Positions 13,613 through 21,300 of a DNA stretch of 24,939 nucleotides are shown here, one piece after another (the stretch's first letter is position 1; each line of letters begins with the position of its first letter). The stretch spans positions 1 through 24,939 of the forward strand of contig JAABSN010000032.1 in assembly GCA_011390385.1 (NCBI GenBank), in the 5' to 3' direction. Position numbers and translations under genes: made by a program. The notes beneath the pieces were generated by a model that did not search any database, was not told the DNA's origin, and saw only the letters and a list, made by a program, of their open reading frames with translations. Source of the stretch: Thioalkalivibrio nitratireducens. Lineage in GTDB: Bacteria > Pseudomonadota > Gammaproteobacteria > Ectothiorhodospirales > Ectothiorhodospiraceae.

Positions 13613-15838
13613 TCAGGGCGGATCGGCGGCCAGCGAGGCGAGCATTTCGGCCCGACGTTCCTCGATTGTCCGCAGCGCGGCCTGGAAGCGCGGATCGTCT
13701 CGGTAGCCGTCCCACCACGGAGCGAGCGCCAGCAGTTCCAGCTCCAGGTAGCCCTCGGCCACGGCCTGCTGCACGCCCTCGATCACGTCGTCCCTTCGCC
13801 CTTCCACGGCTGCCAGCTGCGCGGAAACGAGGGCCTCCATGTAGGGAAACTCCCCCAGGAGACCGAGCCTGGCGTAGCGTCCCGCCACGAATCGACGCAG
13901 TACTGCCTGCATCTCGCCCTCGACCTCCGCGTCGCCGGCCTGTCGGGCGGCCCAGAGCGTTGCGAGGGCGAGGCTCTGGGCAATCCATGCGCTCGGCCCC
14001 GGATTCTGCAGATCGACGTCTTCCGTCAGCGCGCGGCAGGTGTCGAGCGCCTCCTGCCACGTCGCCGCGAGAGCGAGCGCCAGGCAGAGATCGTGGCGCA
14101 TGGCGAGATCATCGGGGGAGGCATCGCGGTTGGCCCGCGCCGCCTCCAGGAGCCTCCCACGCCGTTGGTCGACGAGGTACCAATCCAGGGGCTGGCGCTC
14201 GCGCGGCGCGCGGTCCAGCCCTCGCGCCCACCAGGCTTCCGCGGTCGCCAGATCGCCGAGCTGACGATAGGATTCGGCGACGCTGAAGTAGGGAGTTGGC
14301 GATGCGGAGTCGACCCGGGTCTGGGCGACCCGCGCCCGGATCGCTTCGTCGATCCGCCCGAGGACGGCCTGGATTCGCGCCAGGTTCTGCCACGGCAGGG
14401 CTGCGTCCGGATCCAGATCGGTCGACTCGCGCGCCACTGCCAGGGCCTCGTCCGCGCGCCCGAGGCTGGCGAGATGGATGCCGTAGCTGCCGCGGACGAA
14501 CTCGTTGCGCGGGTCCAGTTCGAAGGCCGCGCGGATCTGCTCGGCCGCCTCGTTCTCGTCCGTGCTGTAGTAGGTGAGCCAGGAGCGTACGCTCGCGGCA
14601 CTGGGATTCAACTGGACGGCGCGCCGCAGGGAATCGGCCGCCTCCGCATGGTTCTGCATCGCGATATGGAACTGCCCCCGAGCCGCCCAGGCCAGAGCCA
14701 GCTCCGGATCGAGATCCAGCGCGCGCTCGATCGACTCCTTCGCGATCAGCCGCACGTCCCCGCTCGTCCGATCTCCGTAATAGGTCGAGAAGAGGTAGGC
14801 CATGGCGAGCCCGGCATGGCCCGGCGCGTAGGCCGGATCGGCCGCGATCGCGGCGCGGAATTCGTCGATGGCATCCTCGATCGACTGCCGCGTGCGCTCT
14901 CGCCAGAGCGAGTCCCCGCGCACGAAGTGCTCGTAGGCCGCCACGCTGGTGCGCTCGCTCGCTGGCAGGGGTGCTCCGCTCGCGCCCTGGTCCGGCCGCA
15001 CCATGCCGACCACCGCCGCCGAGATCTCGTCCTGGATCGCGAAGATATCCCCGACCGGCCGGTCGAAGGTATCGGACCAGAGATGGGTCTCGTCGCCCAC
15101 GCGGATGAGTTGGGCGATGATCCGCAGCCGGTCGCCGGCGCGCTGCACCGAGCCCTCGAGGACCGCGTCCACCCCGAGTGCGTCCCCGATGGCCGAGATT
15201 GTGACCTGCTGGCCACGGAAGGAGAAGGAAGACGTGCGCGCGGCAACCTGCAGGTCCGGGACCTGCGCCAGCATGTGGAGGATCGCGTCGGCCAGGCCTA
15301 CAGCAAGGTGCTCCTGGTCCTGCTGCTCGCTGAAGTCGCCGAAGGGCAGGACCGCAATCGAGTCCACGTCCGTCGCGCGGCTGATCGCCCGCTGGGGCCG
15401 GTCCGACGATACCGCTTCGTCTCCGGAGCGCAGCGTATCCCAGGCCAGGAAACCGATGACGGGCAACACCAGCAGCGTGAGCGCGATGTTGAGCTTCCTG
15501 CCACTGACTAAGGCGGGGGTGCCGCGCTCATCGAGCTCGCGCTGTGTCGCGAGACCGTCGGGCGTGACCTGGAAGACCCAGGCGAGCACGAGCACCGGCA
15601 GAAAGCCCAGCGCGAGGATGATTGCGACCAGCGTGAGCGACCACTCTGGCAGTTGCGCGACGCCGAACAGGACATCGGCGACCTGCAGGATCAGCCAGGC
15701 GAGCACGGCATAGAGCGCCGCTACACGGAACACGTTTCGCCGTTTCAGTTCTGCAAGGATCTTCAATGCTGGTTCGTCCGCATCTGTCGGTTTCGGCCGG
15801 GCGCTCGCGCACATACGCTGCGCCGAGGACGACGACAT
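13613..15838 (-). CDS. Membrane protein with FlgO-like and TPR domains (paralogue 1)
   Basis: A 741-residue protein. About residue 27 begins LKILAELKRRNVFRVAALYAVLAWLILQV, a conserved N-terminal segment with two membrane helices (about 36-57 and 66-86, ending in VFQVTPDGL). A third helix follows near 115-134 (NIALTLLVLPVIGFLAWDTL). The periplasmic side holds a FlgO/TolB-N-like domain (SIAVLPFGDFSEQQDQEHLAVGLADAILHML, ARTSSFSFRGQ, VDAVLEGSVQRAGDRLRIIAQL, HLWSDTFDRPVGDIFAIQDEISAAVV). After residue about 295 comes a TPR solenoid (YAPGHAGLAMAY, ALDLDPELALAWAARGQ, AVQLNPSAASVRSWL). It is paralogous to 18754-20964, and no DNA-binding domain is present. The ATG at 15836-15838 lacks a clear Shine-Dalgarno; the ATG at 15812-15814 is an alternative start. 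The function is not established; a scaffold or sensor is plausible. Confidence 0.85.
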   Translation of the reverse strand: MSSSSAQRMCASARPKPTDADEPALKILAELKRRNVFRVAALYAVLAWLILQVADVLFGVAQLPEWSLTLVAIILALGFLPVLVLAWVFQVTPDGLATQRELDERGTPALVSGRKLNIALTLLVLPVIGFLAWDTLRSGDEAVSSDRPQRAISRATDVDSIAVLPFGDFSEQQDQEHLAVGLADAILHMLAQVPDLQVAARTSSFSFRGQQVTISAIGDALGVDAVLEGSVQRAGDRLRIIAQLIRVGDETHLWSDTFDRPVGDIFAIQDEISAAVVGMVRPDQGASGAPLPASERTSVAAYEHFVRGDSLWRERTRQSIEDAIDEFRAAIAADPAYAPGHAGLAMAYLFSTYYGDRTSGDVRLIAKESIERALDLDPELALAWAARGQFHIAMQNHAEAADSLRRAVQLNPSAASVRSWLTYYSTDENEAAEQIRAAFELDPRNEFVRGSYGIHLASLGRADEALAVARESTDLDPDAALPWQNLARIQAVLGRIDEAIRARVAQTRVDSASPTPYFSVAESYRQLGDLATAEAWWARGLDRAPRERQPLDWYLVDQRRGRLLEAARANRDASPDDLAMRHDLCLALALAATWQEALDTCRALTEDVDLQNPGPSAWIAQSLALATLWAARQAGDAEVEGEMQAVLRRFVAGRYARLGLLGEFPYMEALVSAQLAAVEGRRDDVIEGVQQAVAEGYLELELLALAPWWDGYRDDPRFQAALRTIEERRAEMLASLAADPP

Positions 15839-15850
15839 CGCGTATCAGGA

Positions 15851-15879
15851 AGTATAAGCATGCTATTGCCTGTTTTCCA
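15851..15879 (-). promoter_or_regulatory. Predicted promoter of the first TPR protein
   Basis: On the minus strand TGGAAA (15874-15879), a 17-bp spacer and TATACT (15851-15856). Transcription would start about six bases before the ATG at 15838. The same two hexamers with the same spacing precede the diguanylate cyclase gene. Confidence 0.5.
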
Positions 15880-16031
15880 CCGAGATCCGGAGCCGTTCCA
15901 CGCCAATGACCACGGGGCGACCTCCAGGATCGCTTGATCGACGTAATCGCCCAGCCAGCGTCAACCACTACGACCATTCTCGAGTCGGAACATGGATGGA
16001 AAGTCGAGGACCCGGGGAATTATTGGTTGTC

Positions 16032-16991
16032 TTAGATCTGGACGACCACATTGCCCGTCTTGTGTCCGGTATCGACATGGTCGTGTGCGGCCACGATCTG
16101 CTCCAGCGGATAGACCCGATCGATCACAGGTTTCATGTGGCCTGCTCTGAGAAGACTTGTGATCGTGTCCAGATAACCCTTGCTCTCCGCTGCGACCCCA
16201 CAGATCAGACGCCGATTCCAGAGCGCCGACACGTTGGTCATAAGATCGGTATTGACGGCAATGAGCCGACCCTCCGGGGTCAGCAATTGGTCGCATTGCT
16301 TGAGCGATAGATTGCCGACCATGTCCATCACGAAGTCGAACGGCCCGCCGGCGTCTTCGATGCGTTCCTGGGTGTAATCGATCACTCGGTCCGCCCCAAG
16401 CGATGTCACCAGCTCGGCATTGGCCGTGCTGCAAACGGCTGTCACGTCGGCCCCCAGATGCTTCGCCAATTGAACGGAGGCCACACCGACGGAACCGGAT
16501 GCGCCATTGATCAGGATTCGGTGGTCCGCGCTCAGGCCGGACTTTTCTCTCAGAAAATGAATCGCCGTCTGCCCGCCGAACACCGAAGCCACCGCAGCCA
16601 GATGATCGACTTCATCGGGCAACGCAGCGATGGCTGCACGATCCGGCAGGCAGAGATACTCCGCATGCGCACCGAAGTGCATGCCCGAAGCCCCATAGAC
16701 CCGGTCACCGAGTTTGAAATCGATCACCTGCTCGCCCACCGCTTCCACTTCACCAGAGAAGCTCATCCCGGGAATGGACCGGCGCGGCGCGAAGACACCG
16801 AACGCCAGACGCGTCAGCAACTTGAACCCAGTCGGGACCCGCATGCCACGGAGCCGCGCATCGCCCGTCGTGACCGCGCTCGCACAAACGCGGATCAGCA
16901 GTTCGTTCTTGCCCGGCACCGGCTTCTCGACCTCGACAAGCTTCAAGACATCGGCCGCCGCCCCATAACCTGTCCATGCCACCGCTTTCAT
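16032..16991 (-). CDS. Zinc-independent MDR-family NAD(P)-dependent oxidoreductase (quinone-oxidoreductase-like)
   Basis: A 319-residue medium-chain dehydrogenase/reductase. The N-terminal GroES-like domain (MKAVAWTGYGAADVLKL-like start, VPGKNELLIRVCASAVTTGDARLRG, GMSFSGEVEAVGEQVIDFKLGDRVYG) is followed by a Rossmann domain with the NAD(P) motif INGASGSVGVASVQLAKHLGA, and then GADRVIDYTQERIED. The cysteine cluster of the structural zinc in alcohol dehydrogenases is absent, which fits quinone oxidoreductase or enone reductase types. The substrate is unknown. The start ATG at 16989-16991 has AAGGAG 11 bases upstream. It is transcribed with its neighbours on the minus strand but separated by about 190-210 bp on each side, so it is probably a single-gene unit. 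Confidence 0.88.
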   Translation of the reverse strand: MKAVAWTGYGAAADVLKLVEVEKPVPGKNELLIRVCASAVTTGDARLRGMRVPTGFKLLTRLAFGVFAPRRSIPGMSFSGEVEAVGEQVIDFKLGDRVYGASGMHFGAHAEYLCLPDRAAIAALPDEVDHLAAVASVFGGQTAIHFLREKSGLSADHRILINGASGSVGVASVQLAKHLGADVTAVCSTANAELVTSLGADRVIDYTQERIEDAGGPFDFVMDMVGNLSLKQCDQLLTPEGRLIAVNTDLMTNVSALWNRRLICGVAAESKGYLDTITSLLRAGHMKPVIDRVYPLEQIVAAHDHVDTGHKTGNVVVQI

Positions 16992-17201
16992 CTACTGTTT
17001 TGCTCCTTGCTCCAATACACGATTCGTTCCTGGTGTCGCGGAACACGGGGTCTGGTTTATTGCTTCTCTGGAGTCAATGCACGAAACAAGGCCCCTTTAC
17101 CTGTTCGTGCAGAAACCAAGCCTCAGCATCCCGCGAAGGCGCCCTTGCGCACTTGCGCCCAGGCATGCTTTTTCAGAGGTGTCCTAACGCGCCACGCTGC
17201 A
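16992..17201. other. Intergenic DNA with no gene
   Basis: This 210-bp gap between the MDR oxidoreductase start and the diguanylate cyclase end has no open frame that looks coding. It carries no convincing terminator or repeat shared with other parts of the window. Confidence 0.5.
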
Positions 17202-18455
17202 TCACTTCCTGCCCTCCGCGCCCGCTCGGTTTTCCGCACGGAAGTGACGAGGCACTGCCTCGATGTCGCGGCTCTCGTGCGATACGACTCGGTTGCGCCC
17301 GCTTTCCTTCGCGCGATAGAGCGCCTGGTCCGCGTGGACCAGCGTTTGCTCCACGGCCTCATCTCGCTCCAGTTCGTACACTCCGACACTGATGGTGAAG
17401 CGCACAGGCTCTTCGCTCTCGCTAGAGAAGTTGCCGCGCTCGACCTCCGCCCGCAGCCGCTCCGCAATGTCGCAGGCTTCTTCGCACGAAGTACCAAAGA
17501 GCACGATCACGAACTCCTCGCCCCCGATGCGGGCGATGAGCCGGTCATCGCGATCCATGGCGCTCAGCAGACCACCGAACTGTCGCAGCACGTAATCCCC
17601 CATGGCGTGTCCAAGGCGATCGTTTATTTCCTTGAAGTGATCGATATCGATCGCCAGCACGCTGGTTCCGACCGCGTCGGCGGCTCCGGACCGGACCGAT
17701 TTGCCATAAGCGCGAAGCGCATCGAAAAAGCCACGGCGGTTCAGCAGGCCGGTCAGCCAGTCTTTCCTTGAGAGGTCAGCATTTCGCGCTGCGAGCATTG
17801 CGAACTGCAGCGCCAAGCACCCGACCGCGAGCGCCAACATGAACAGCAGCGATGCGATGCTGAAGATCGAACGGTGGTAATCGAGCGATTGCCGCGCCGT
17901 GATTGGCAGCAGATCGGCGATACTGGCGTAGGACCAGACGTACACGACAATGTAAACCACGATGACATATCGCAAGCGCCTGTAGATTTGTTCAACCTCT
18001 TCTCTCGGAGGCCTGGCAAGGACGTGCTGCAACGCCAGGAGAAACAGCACCTGTCCGGTGACCGTGCACAACACGCGGTATCGGGCGTTGGGCCAGATGA
18101 ACTCCCAGACGGTCAGGCTGGTGATGGGAAACGCCAGAAGCAGGACGAGCATCCATATCCTGACCGGTTGCCGACTGAACTTCCAGAAGCCGATCAGAAA
18201 GAAAAGCGAAGATACGCCGAGCGTGAGATGGTTTAGGACGGTGCGCGGCCGATCCCAACCCTCCGGCAGTTCGAATGGAAAGACGATCAGCGAGGCGCCG
18301 TTCAGCAGAAAGCCCGTGGCCCACCACTTGGCGTCGCCAGCATCCACGTGCCGCGTCCCAAGGTACAGCAGCAGACACCCGAGCATCACCTGCATGATGC
18401 CGCGTGCAAGGGCAAGGGTCGTGATGTCGACAGCGAAGCCGCTGATGCCGCCCAT
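17202..18455 (-). CDS. Membrane-bound diguanylate cyclase (GGDEF domain)
   Basis: A 417-residue protein. About 220 N-terminal residues form six to eight membrane helices (GIMQVMLGCLLLYLG, WWATGFLLNGASLIVFPF, LTLGVSSLFFLIGFW, IWMLVLLLAFPITSLTVW, VLFLLALQHVL, YVIVVYIVVYVWSYAS, SIASLLFMLALAVGCLALQ). The GGDEF domain follows with DWLTGLLNRRGF, LAIDIDHFKEINDRLGHAMGD, RIGGEEFVIVL and ADQALYRAKESGRNRV. The active-site signature GGEEF is intact, so it should make cyclic di-GMP from two GTP at the inner membrane. At the inhibitory I-site, five residues before GGEEF, the sequence reads RDDR instead of RxxD, suggesting weakened product inhibition. The ATG at 18453-18455 has CAGGAGAG about six bases upstream. 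The signal sensed by the membrane part is unknown. Confidence 0.92.
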   Translation of the reverse strand: MGGISGFAVDITTLALARGIMQVMLGCLLLYLGTRHVDAGDAKWWATGFLLNGASLIVFPFELPEGWDRPRTVLNHLTLGVSSLFFLIGFWKFSRQPVRIWMLVLLLAFPITSLTVWEFIWPNARYRVLCTVTGQVLFLLALQHVLARPPREEVEQIYRRLRYVIVVYIVVYVWSYASIADLLPITARQSLDYHRSIFSIASLLFMLALAVGCLALQFAMLAARNADLSRKDWLTGLLNRRGFFDALRAYGKSVRSGAADAVGTSVLAIDIDHFKEINDRLGHAMGDYVLRQFGGLLSAMDRDDRLIARIGGEEFVIVLFGTSCEEACDIAERLRAEVERGNFSSESEEPVRFTISVGVYELERDEAVEQTLVHADQALYRAKESGRNRVVSHESRDIEAVPRHFRAENRAGAEGRK

Positions 18456-18512
18456 GCTTCTCTCCTGATCCGTGGACGTACCGCGAAACACCCAGCAGCG
18501 GGGCGTTCAGTC

Positions 18513-18541
18513 AGTATATGCACCCGACTTGGCGATTTCCA
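18513..18541 (-). promoter_or_regulatory. Predicted promoter of the diguanylate cyclase
   Basis: On the minus strand TGGAAA (18536-18541), 17 bp, TATACT (18513-18518). Transcription would start near 18506, giving a leader of about 50 nt. Both hexamers and the spacing are identical to those before the TPR protein at 15838. Confidence 0.55.
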
Positions 18542-18556
18542 GCAGGGTCAATGCTG

Positions 18557-18720
18557 TCAGGCCTTGTCTTGTGCATCCAGCGGTTCACGAGCGATGTCGA
18601 GCGTGGTGAACAGGTGCTGGTCGAGCAGCGCGTCCCGGAAGGTCCGGTTGAAGCGCTTGATGCAGGCGTTGTGGTTCGGCCTGCCCGGCTGGATGTGCCG
18701 GATCGCCATGCCGGTCTCTC
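18557..18720 (-). pseudogene. IS3-family transposase (OrfB, integrase core) C-terminal fragment
   Basis: About 50 codons read IRHIQPGRPNHNACIKRFNRTFRDALLDQHLFTTLDIAREPLDAQDKA and end at a TGA (18557-18559). The pattern QPGxPxxNAxIxRFNRTFRxxxLDxHLF is the C-terminal part of the DDE integrase core of IS3-group transposases, containing the region of the last catalytic glutamate; here the usual E in NAYIERFN is K. The normal downstream part (WxxxYNxxRPH) is missing. The remnant lies between the second TPR gene and the diguanylate cyclase promoter. No terminal repeats are visible. Confidence 0.82.
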
Positions 18721-18753
18721 CGGCCCGGAAAGGACCCTGGACCGGTCTCCCGG

Positions 18754-20964
18754 TCAGCGTTTCAGGGCGACTTGTTCAGGCTGACCCAGCGTGCCCCAGC
18801 CACCCCCGCTGAGGTAGATCTCACGCTGACGCTTGACCTGCCTTGCATTGCGCGCCATCAGTTCGTCGTATTCGGGCCGTGAGGACAGAAGGCGGAAGAG
18901 CGGGTCGACATGCAGGCCGGCCCGGGAGTCACCGTTGGAAAGCCAGAAATCTGCGCGATCCACTGCCTCGGCCGGAGGTCGGTCAAGAATCGTCAGTAAC
19001 ACCACGTTATACAAAGTGCAGGGGCACAGGTAACTGGCCTTGATCCATTCGTCGAGACTGGTCCGACATTTCTCCATCATGCGCTCAGCTGGCTCATCCC
19101 GGCCGACTCTGCGCAGGCTGTTGATGAGGAAAGGCTGACACTGCTCCCGCCATGCAAAGCCACGGGAATCGAGATGTTCGACTTCACGAGCCAAGAAGTC
19201 CCGCAGCTTGTCTTCACTGTCCTCGCCAGTGTGCACAGCGTAGAGTTCACGGCCGTGCTGGGACCAGTGCTCATCGCCCTCCAACTGCTCCATGACTATG
19301 GCTTCGGCACGCTCGAAGTCCTCCTCGTGAAGGGCCGCATTGAACTGGATGTGAGGGTCGCTGGAAGCGGCCGCCTGCTGATACAGGCCCAGATGGATGA
19401 ACAGTTGCTCTTGCCAGGGGGGAAACCGGCGGTCGTCCGGATTGGCCTCCATGGCGCGCTCCGCAAGCAGCGTCGCTTCGCCGTACCGGCCGTGGGACGT
19501 CAAGTTGACGATCGCCGCGAAGTAAGCTTCCGGGTGATCGGGATGCAGTTCAAACATGCGCTCGATAACCCGATCGGCGTCCTTCGGGCGCCAGAAATTA
19601 CGGTATGCGGCGGCGAGATCCGAAGCAATCTCGAGGCTCATGGGATCCAGCGCGTATGCCTTTTCCCGGTCGGCGAGCATATCGAGGAAGCGCTGTTCGC
19701 GGCTGGCGATCTCGGCGCGCCAAGTGTAGGCGAGGGCGTAGTTGGGATTCAGCTGCAGAGCGCGGTCAAAGGCCAGCTCCGCTTCCTCATAGCGCCTCCG
19801 ACGCAGGTCATGGAGACCCCGGATGGCAATTGCCTCTGGTAGACCGGGGGCGAATTCAAGCGCCCGCTGCAGCAGCGGCTCGACAGCCGCGTCGATCTCC
19901 TCGCGCTCGAATTCCTCGCCACGCGTGTCGAGCTCCTCGGAAACCAGCCAGCTGTGCGCCAGCGCGGCATGGGCCGGCGCGTAGTCTGGGTCCAGCGCGA
20001 TGGCCTTCTCGAACTGCGCCCGGGCCGCCGCAACGTCCTCTGGCGTTCGGAGCCCCATACGCTCCCGGCCGATGAGGAAGGCGCTGTAAGCATCCATGTC
20101 GGCTGCGCGCTCGGCATAAAGCACGCGCCTGTCCTCGCCGAGGAGGGTGATCTTCAACTGCGCTACGACCGTGGCCGCGATGTCGTCCTGGATGGCGAAA
20201 ACATCGTCCAGCGTTCGGTCGTAGGTCTCTGACCAGAGGTGCATATCGGAACGGGCGTCGATCAACTGCGCCGTGATGCGTACCTTGTCACCGGCCTTGC
20301 GCACTGAGCCTTCGAGGATGTGGGCGACGTTCAATTCCTCGGCAACCTGCGCCAGCTTGATGTCCTTGCCCTTGTATGAGAATGCCGAGGTCCGCGAGAT
20401 CACACGCAGCTCGGGAATCTTCGCGAGCAGGTTCAGTAGTTCTTCGGCAATGCCGTCCGACAGATACTCTTGGTCACCGCCCTGCGACATGTCATCAAAG
20501 GCCAGCACCGCGATCGATCTGTCGTCATCCGGGGCGATCACAGCCTCGCTTCGGCCTGCCTGCCGCACCTCCTCGACCGCGGCGACCTCGGCCACGTCCG
20601 AGGCCGCGTCCCGCTGCGGGTCCAGCACGTACCTGTCAAAGGCAAAAGAGGCCAGCGCGAGGGCAAGCACTACCGTGATCGCTCGATCGATTTTCTTGCC
20701 GGTATGCGGCGTGCTCGATTCACTGCGATCGCTGTCCTGCTCGCGCTTCAGGCCCTCGGGCGTCAGTTCATAAGCCCAGGCGAAAAACAGTGCCATAGGG
20801 ACTCCCAGCAACAACAGCGCGATGACGAACGTGACGGTCCACTCCGGCAGACCAAGGCGCGGAAAGACCGTATCGCTGACCTCGATCAGCAGCCATGCGA
20901 CCACCGCATACGCGGCAGCCACACGGAACACGTGACGGCGCTTCAATTCAGCGAATAACGACAC
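18754..20964 (-). CDS. Membrane protein with FlgO-like and TPR domains (paralogue 2)
   Basis: A 736-residue protein with the same layout as 13613-15838. The N-terminus SLFAELKRRHVFRVAAAYAVVAWLLIEV leads into two membrane helices ending in FFAWAYELTPEGL. A third helix (AITVVLALALASFAFDRYV) follows. The periplasmic FlgO/TolB-N-like domain shows SIAVLAFDDMSQGGDQEYLSDGIAEELLNLL, SRTSAFSYKGKDI, VAHILEGSVRKAGDKVRITAQL and HLWSETYDRTLDDVFAIQDDIAATVV. TPR units include AIALDPDYAPAHAALAHSWL, ALEFAPGLPEAIAIRGLHDL and ALQLNPNYALAYTWRAEIA. The start is the GTG at 20962-20964 because GAGGGAGAG lies about ten bases upstream and the conserved domain begins at once; an extension to 21057 has no support. It probably acts in the envelope. 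The two paralogues are clearly diverged. Confidence 0.88.
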   Translation of the reverse strand: MSLFAELKRRHVFRVAAAYAVVAWLLIEVSDTVFPRLGLPEWTVTFVIALLLLGVPMALFFAWAYELTPEGLKREQDSDRSESSTPHTGKKIDRAITVVLALALASFAFDRYVLDPQRDAASDVAEVAAVEEVRQAGRSEAVIAPDDDRSIAVLAFDDMSQGGDQEYLSDGIAEELLNLLAKIPELRVISRTSAFSYKGKDIKLAQVAEELNVAHILEGSVRKAGDKVRITAQLIDARSDMHLWSETYDRTLDDVFAIQDDIAATVVAQLKITLLGEDRRVLYAERAADMDAYSAFLIGRERMGLRTPEDVAAARAQFEKAIALDPDYAPAHAALAHSWLVSEELDTRGEEFEREEIDAAVEPLLQRALEFAPGLPEAIAIRGLHDLRRRRYEEAELAFDRALQLNPNYALAYTWRAEIASREQRFLDMLADREKAYALDPMSLEIASDLAAAYRNFWRPKDADRVIERMFELHPDHPEAYFAAIVNLTSHGRYGEATLLAERAMEANPDDRRFPPWQEQLFIHLGLYQQAAASSDPHIQFNAALHEEDFERAEAIVMEQLEGDEHWSQHGRELYAVHTGEDSEDKLRDFLAREVEHLDSRGFAWREQCQPFLINSLRRVGRDEPAERMMEKCRTSLDEWIKASYLCPCTLYNVVLLTILDRPPAEAVDRADFWLSNGDSRAGLHVDPLFRLLSSRPEYDELMARNARQVKRQREIYLSGGGWGTLGQPEQVALKR

Positions 20965-21100
20965 CGTTGTCTTTCTCTCCCTCAGGCCTTCCCTGATGCT
21001 GTGGGATGGGGGCGGATTTGTCGACCCTGCCGACGCCTGCCCAGTGTACCCCACCACCCGTTCAGCACCTGTCAGCGCGTGACTGAGTCGACAGTGCAGC

Positions 21101-21280
21101 TCAGTGCAGCAAACGCTCGGGCGATCGAGACGGTGCCCGAATTTCCGGCCACAGGCCAGGCAAGTCCTTGCTGGCCAGATGGCGAAGTATCCGCTCGATG
21201 ACCAGCGTGTCTTCGATGCTGGCGATGACCTTGACCGAGCCCTCGCAGCTCGGGCAGATTTCGACGCGCAGTCACGTGAG
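21101..21280 (-). pseudogene. IS91-like transposase C-terminal fragment
   Basis: A short frame reads VEICPSCEGSVKVIASIEDTLVIERILRHLASKDLPG and ends with TGA (21101-21103). CPxCxGxxKVIASIEDxxVIERILxHL is the characteristic C-terminal tail of IS91/ISCR-related transposases (PF04986-like). An in-frame TGA lies just before the fragment, and the Y2 HUH catalytic region is absent. It sits between the M1 aminopeptidase end and the second TPR gene. Recognition is by motif recall. Confidence 0.75.
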
Positions 21281-21300
21281 AATAGCGAAGACGGCCGCTT

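Noticed and set aside
14093..15511. Plus-strand open frame of 472 codons opposite the first TPR protein
   Set aside because: It is low-complexity, arginine- and glycine-rich sequence without a recognisable domain, opposite a well-supported gene.
17045..17062. GGGGTCTGGTTTATTGC as another dispersed motif copy
   Set aside because: It matches the 7621-7645 motif only in part, with different spacing.
16458..17771. Plus-strand open frame of 437 codons spanning the oxidoreductase and the cyclase
   Set aside because: It crosses the gap between two good minus-strand genes and shows no family sequence or start signal.
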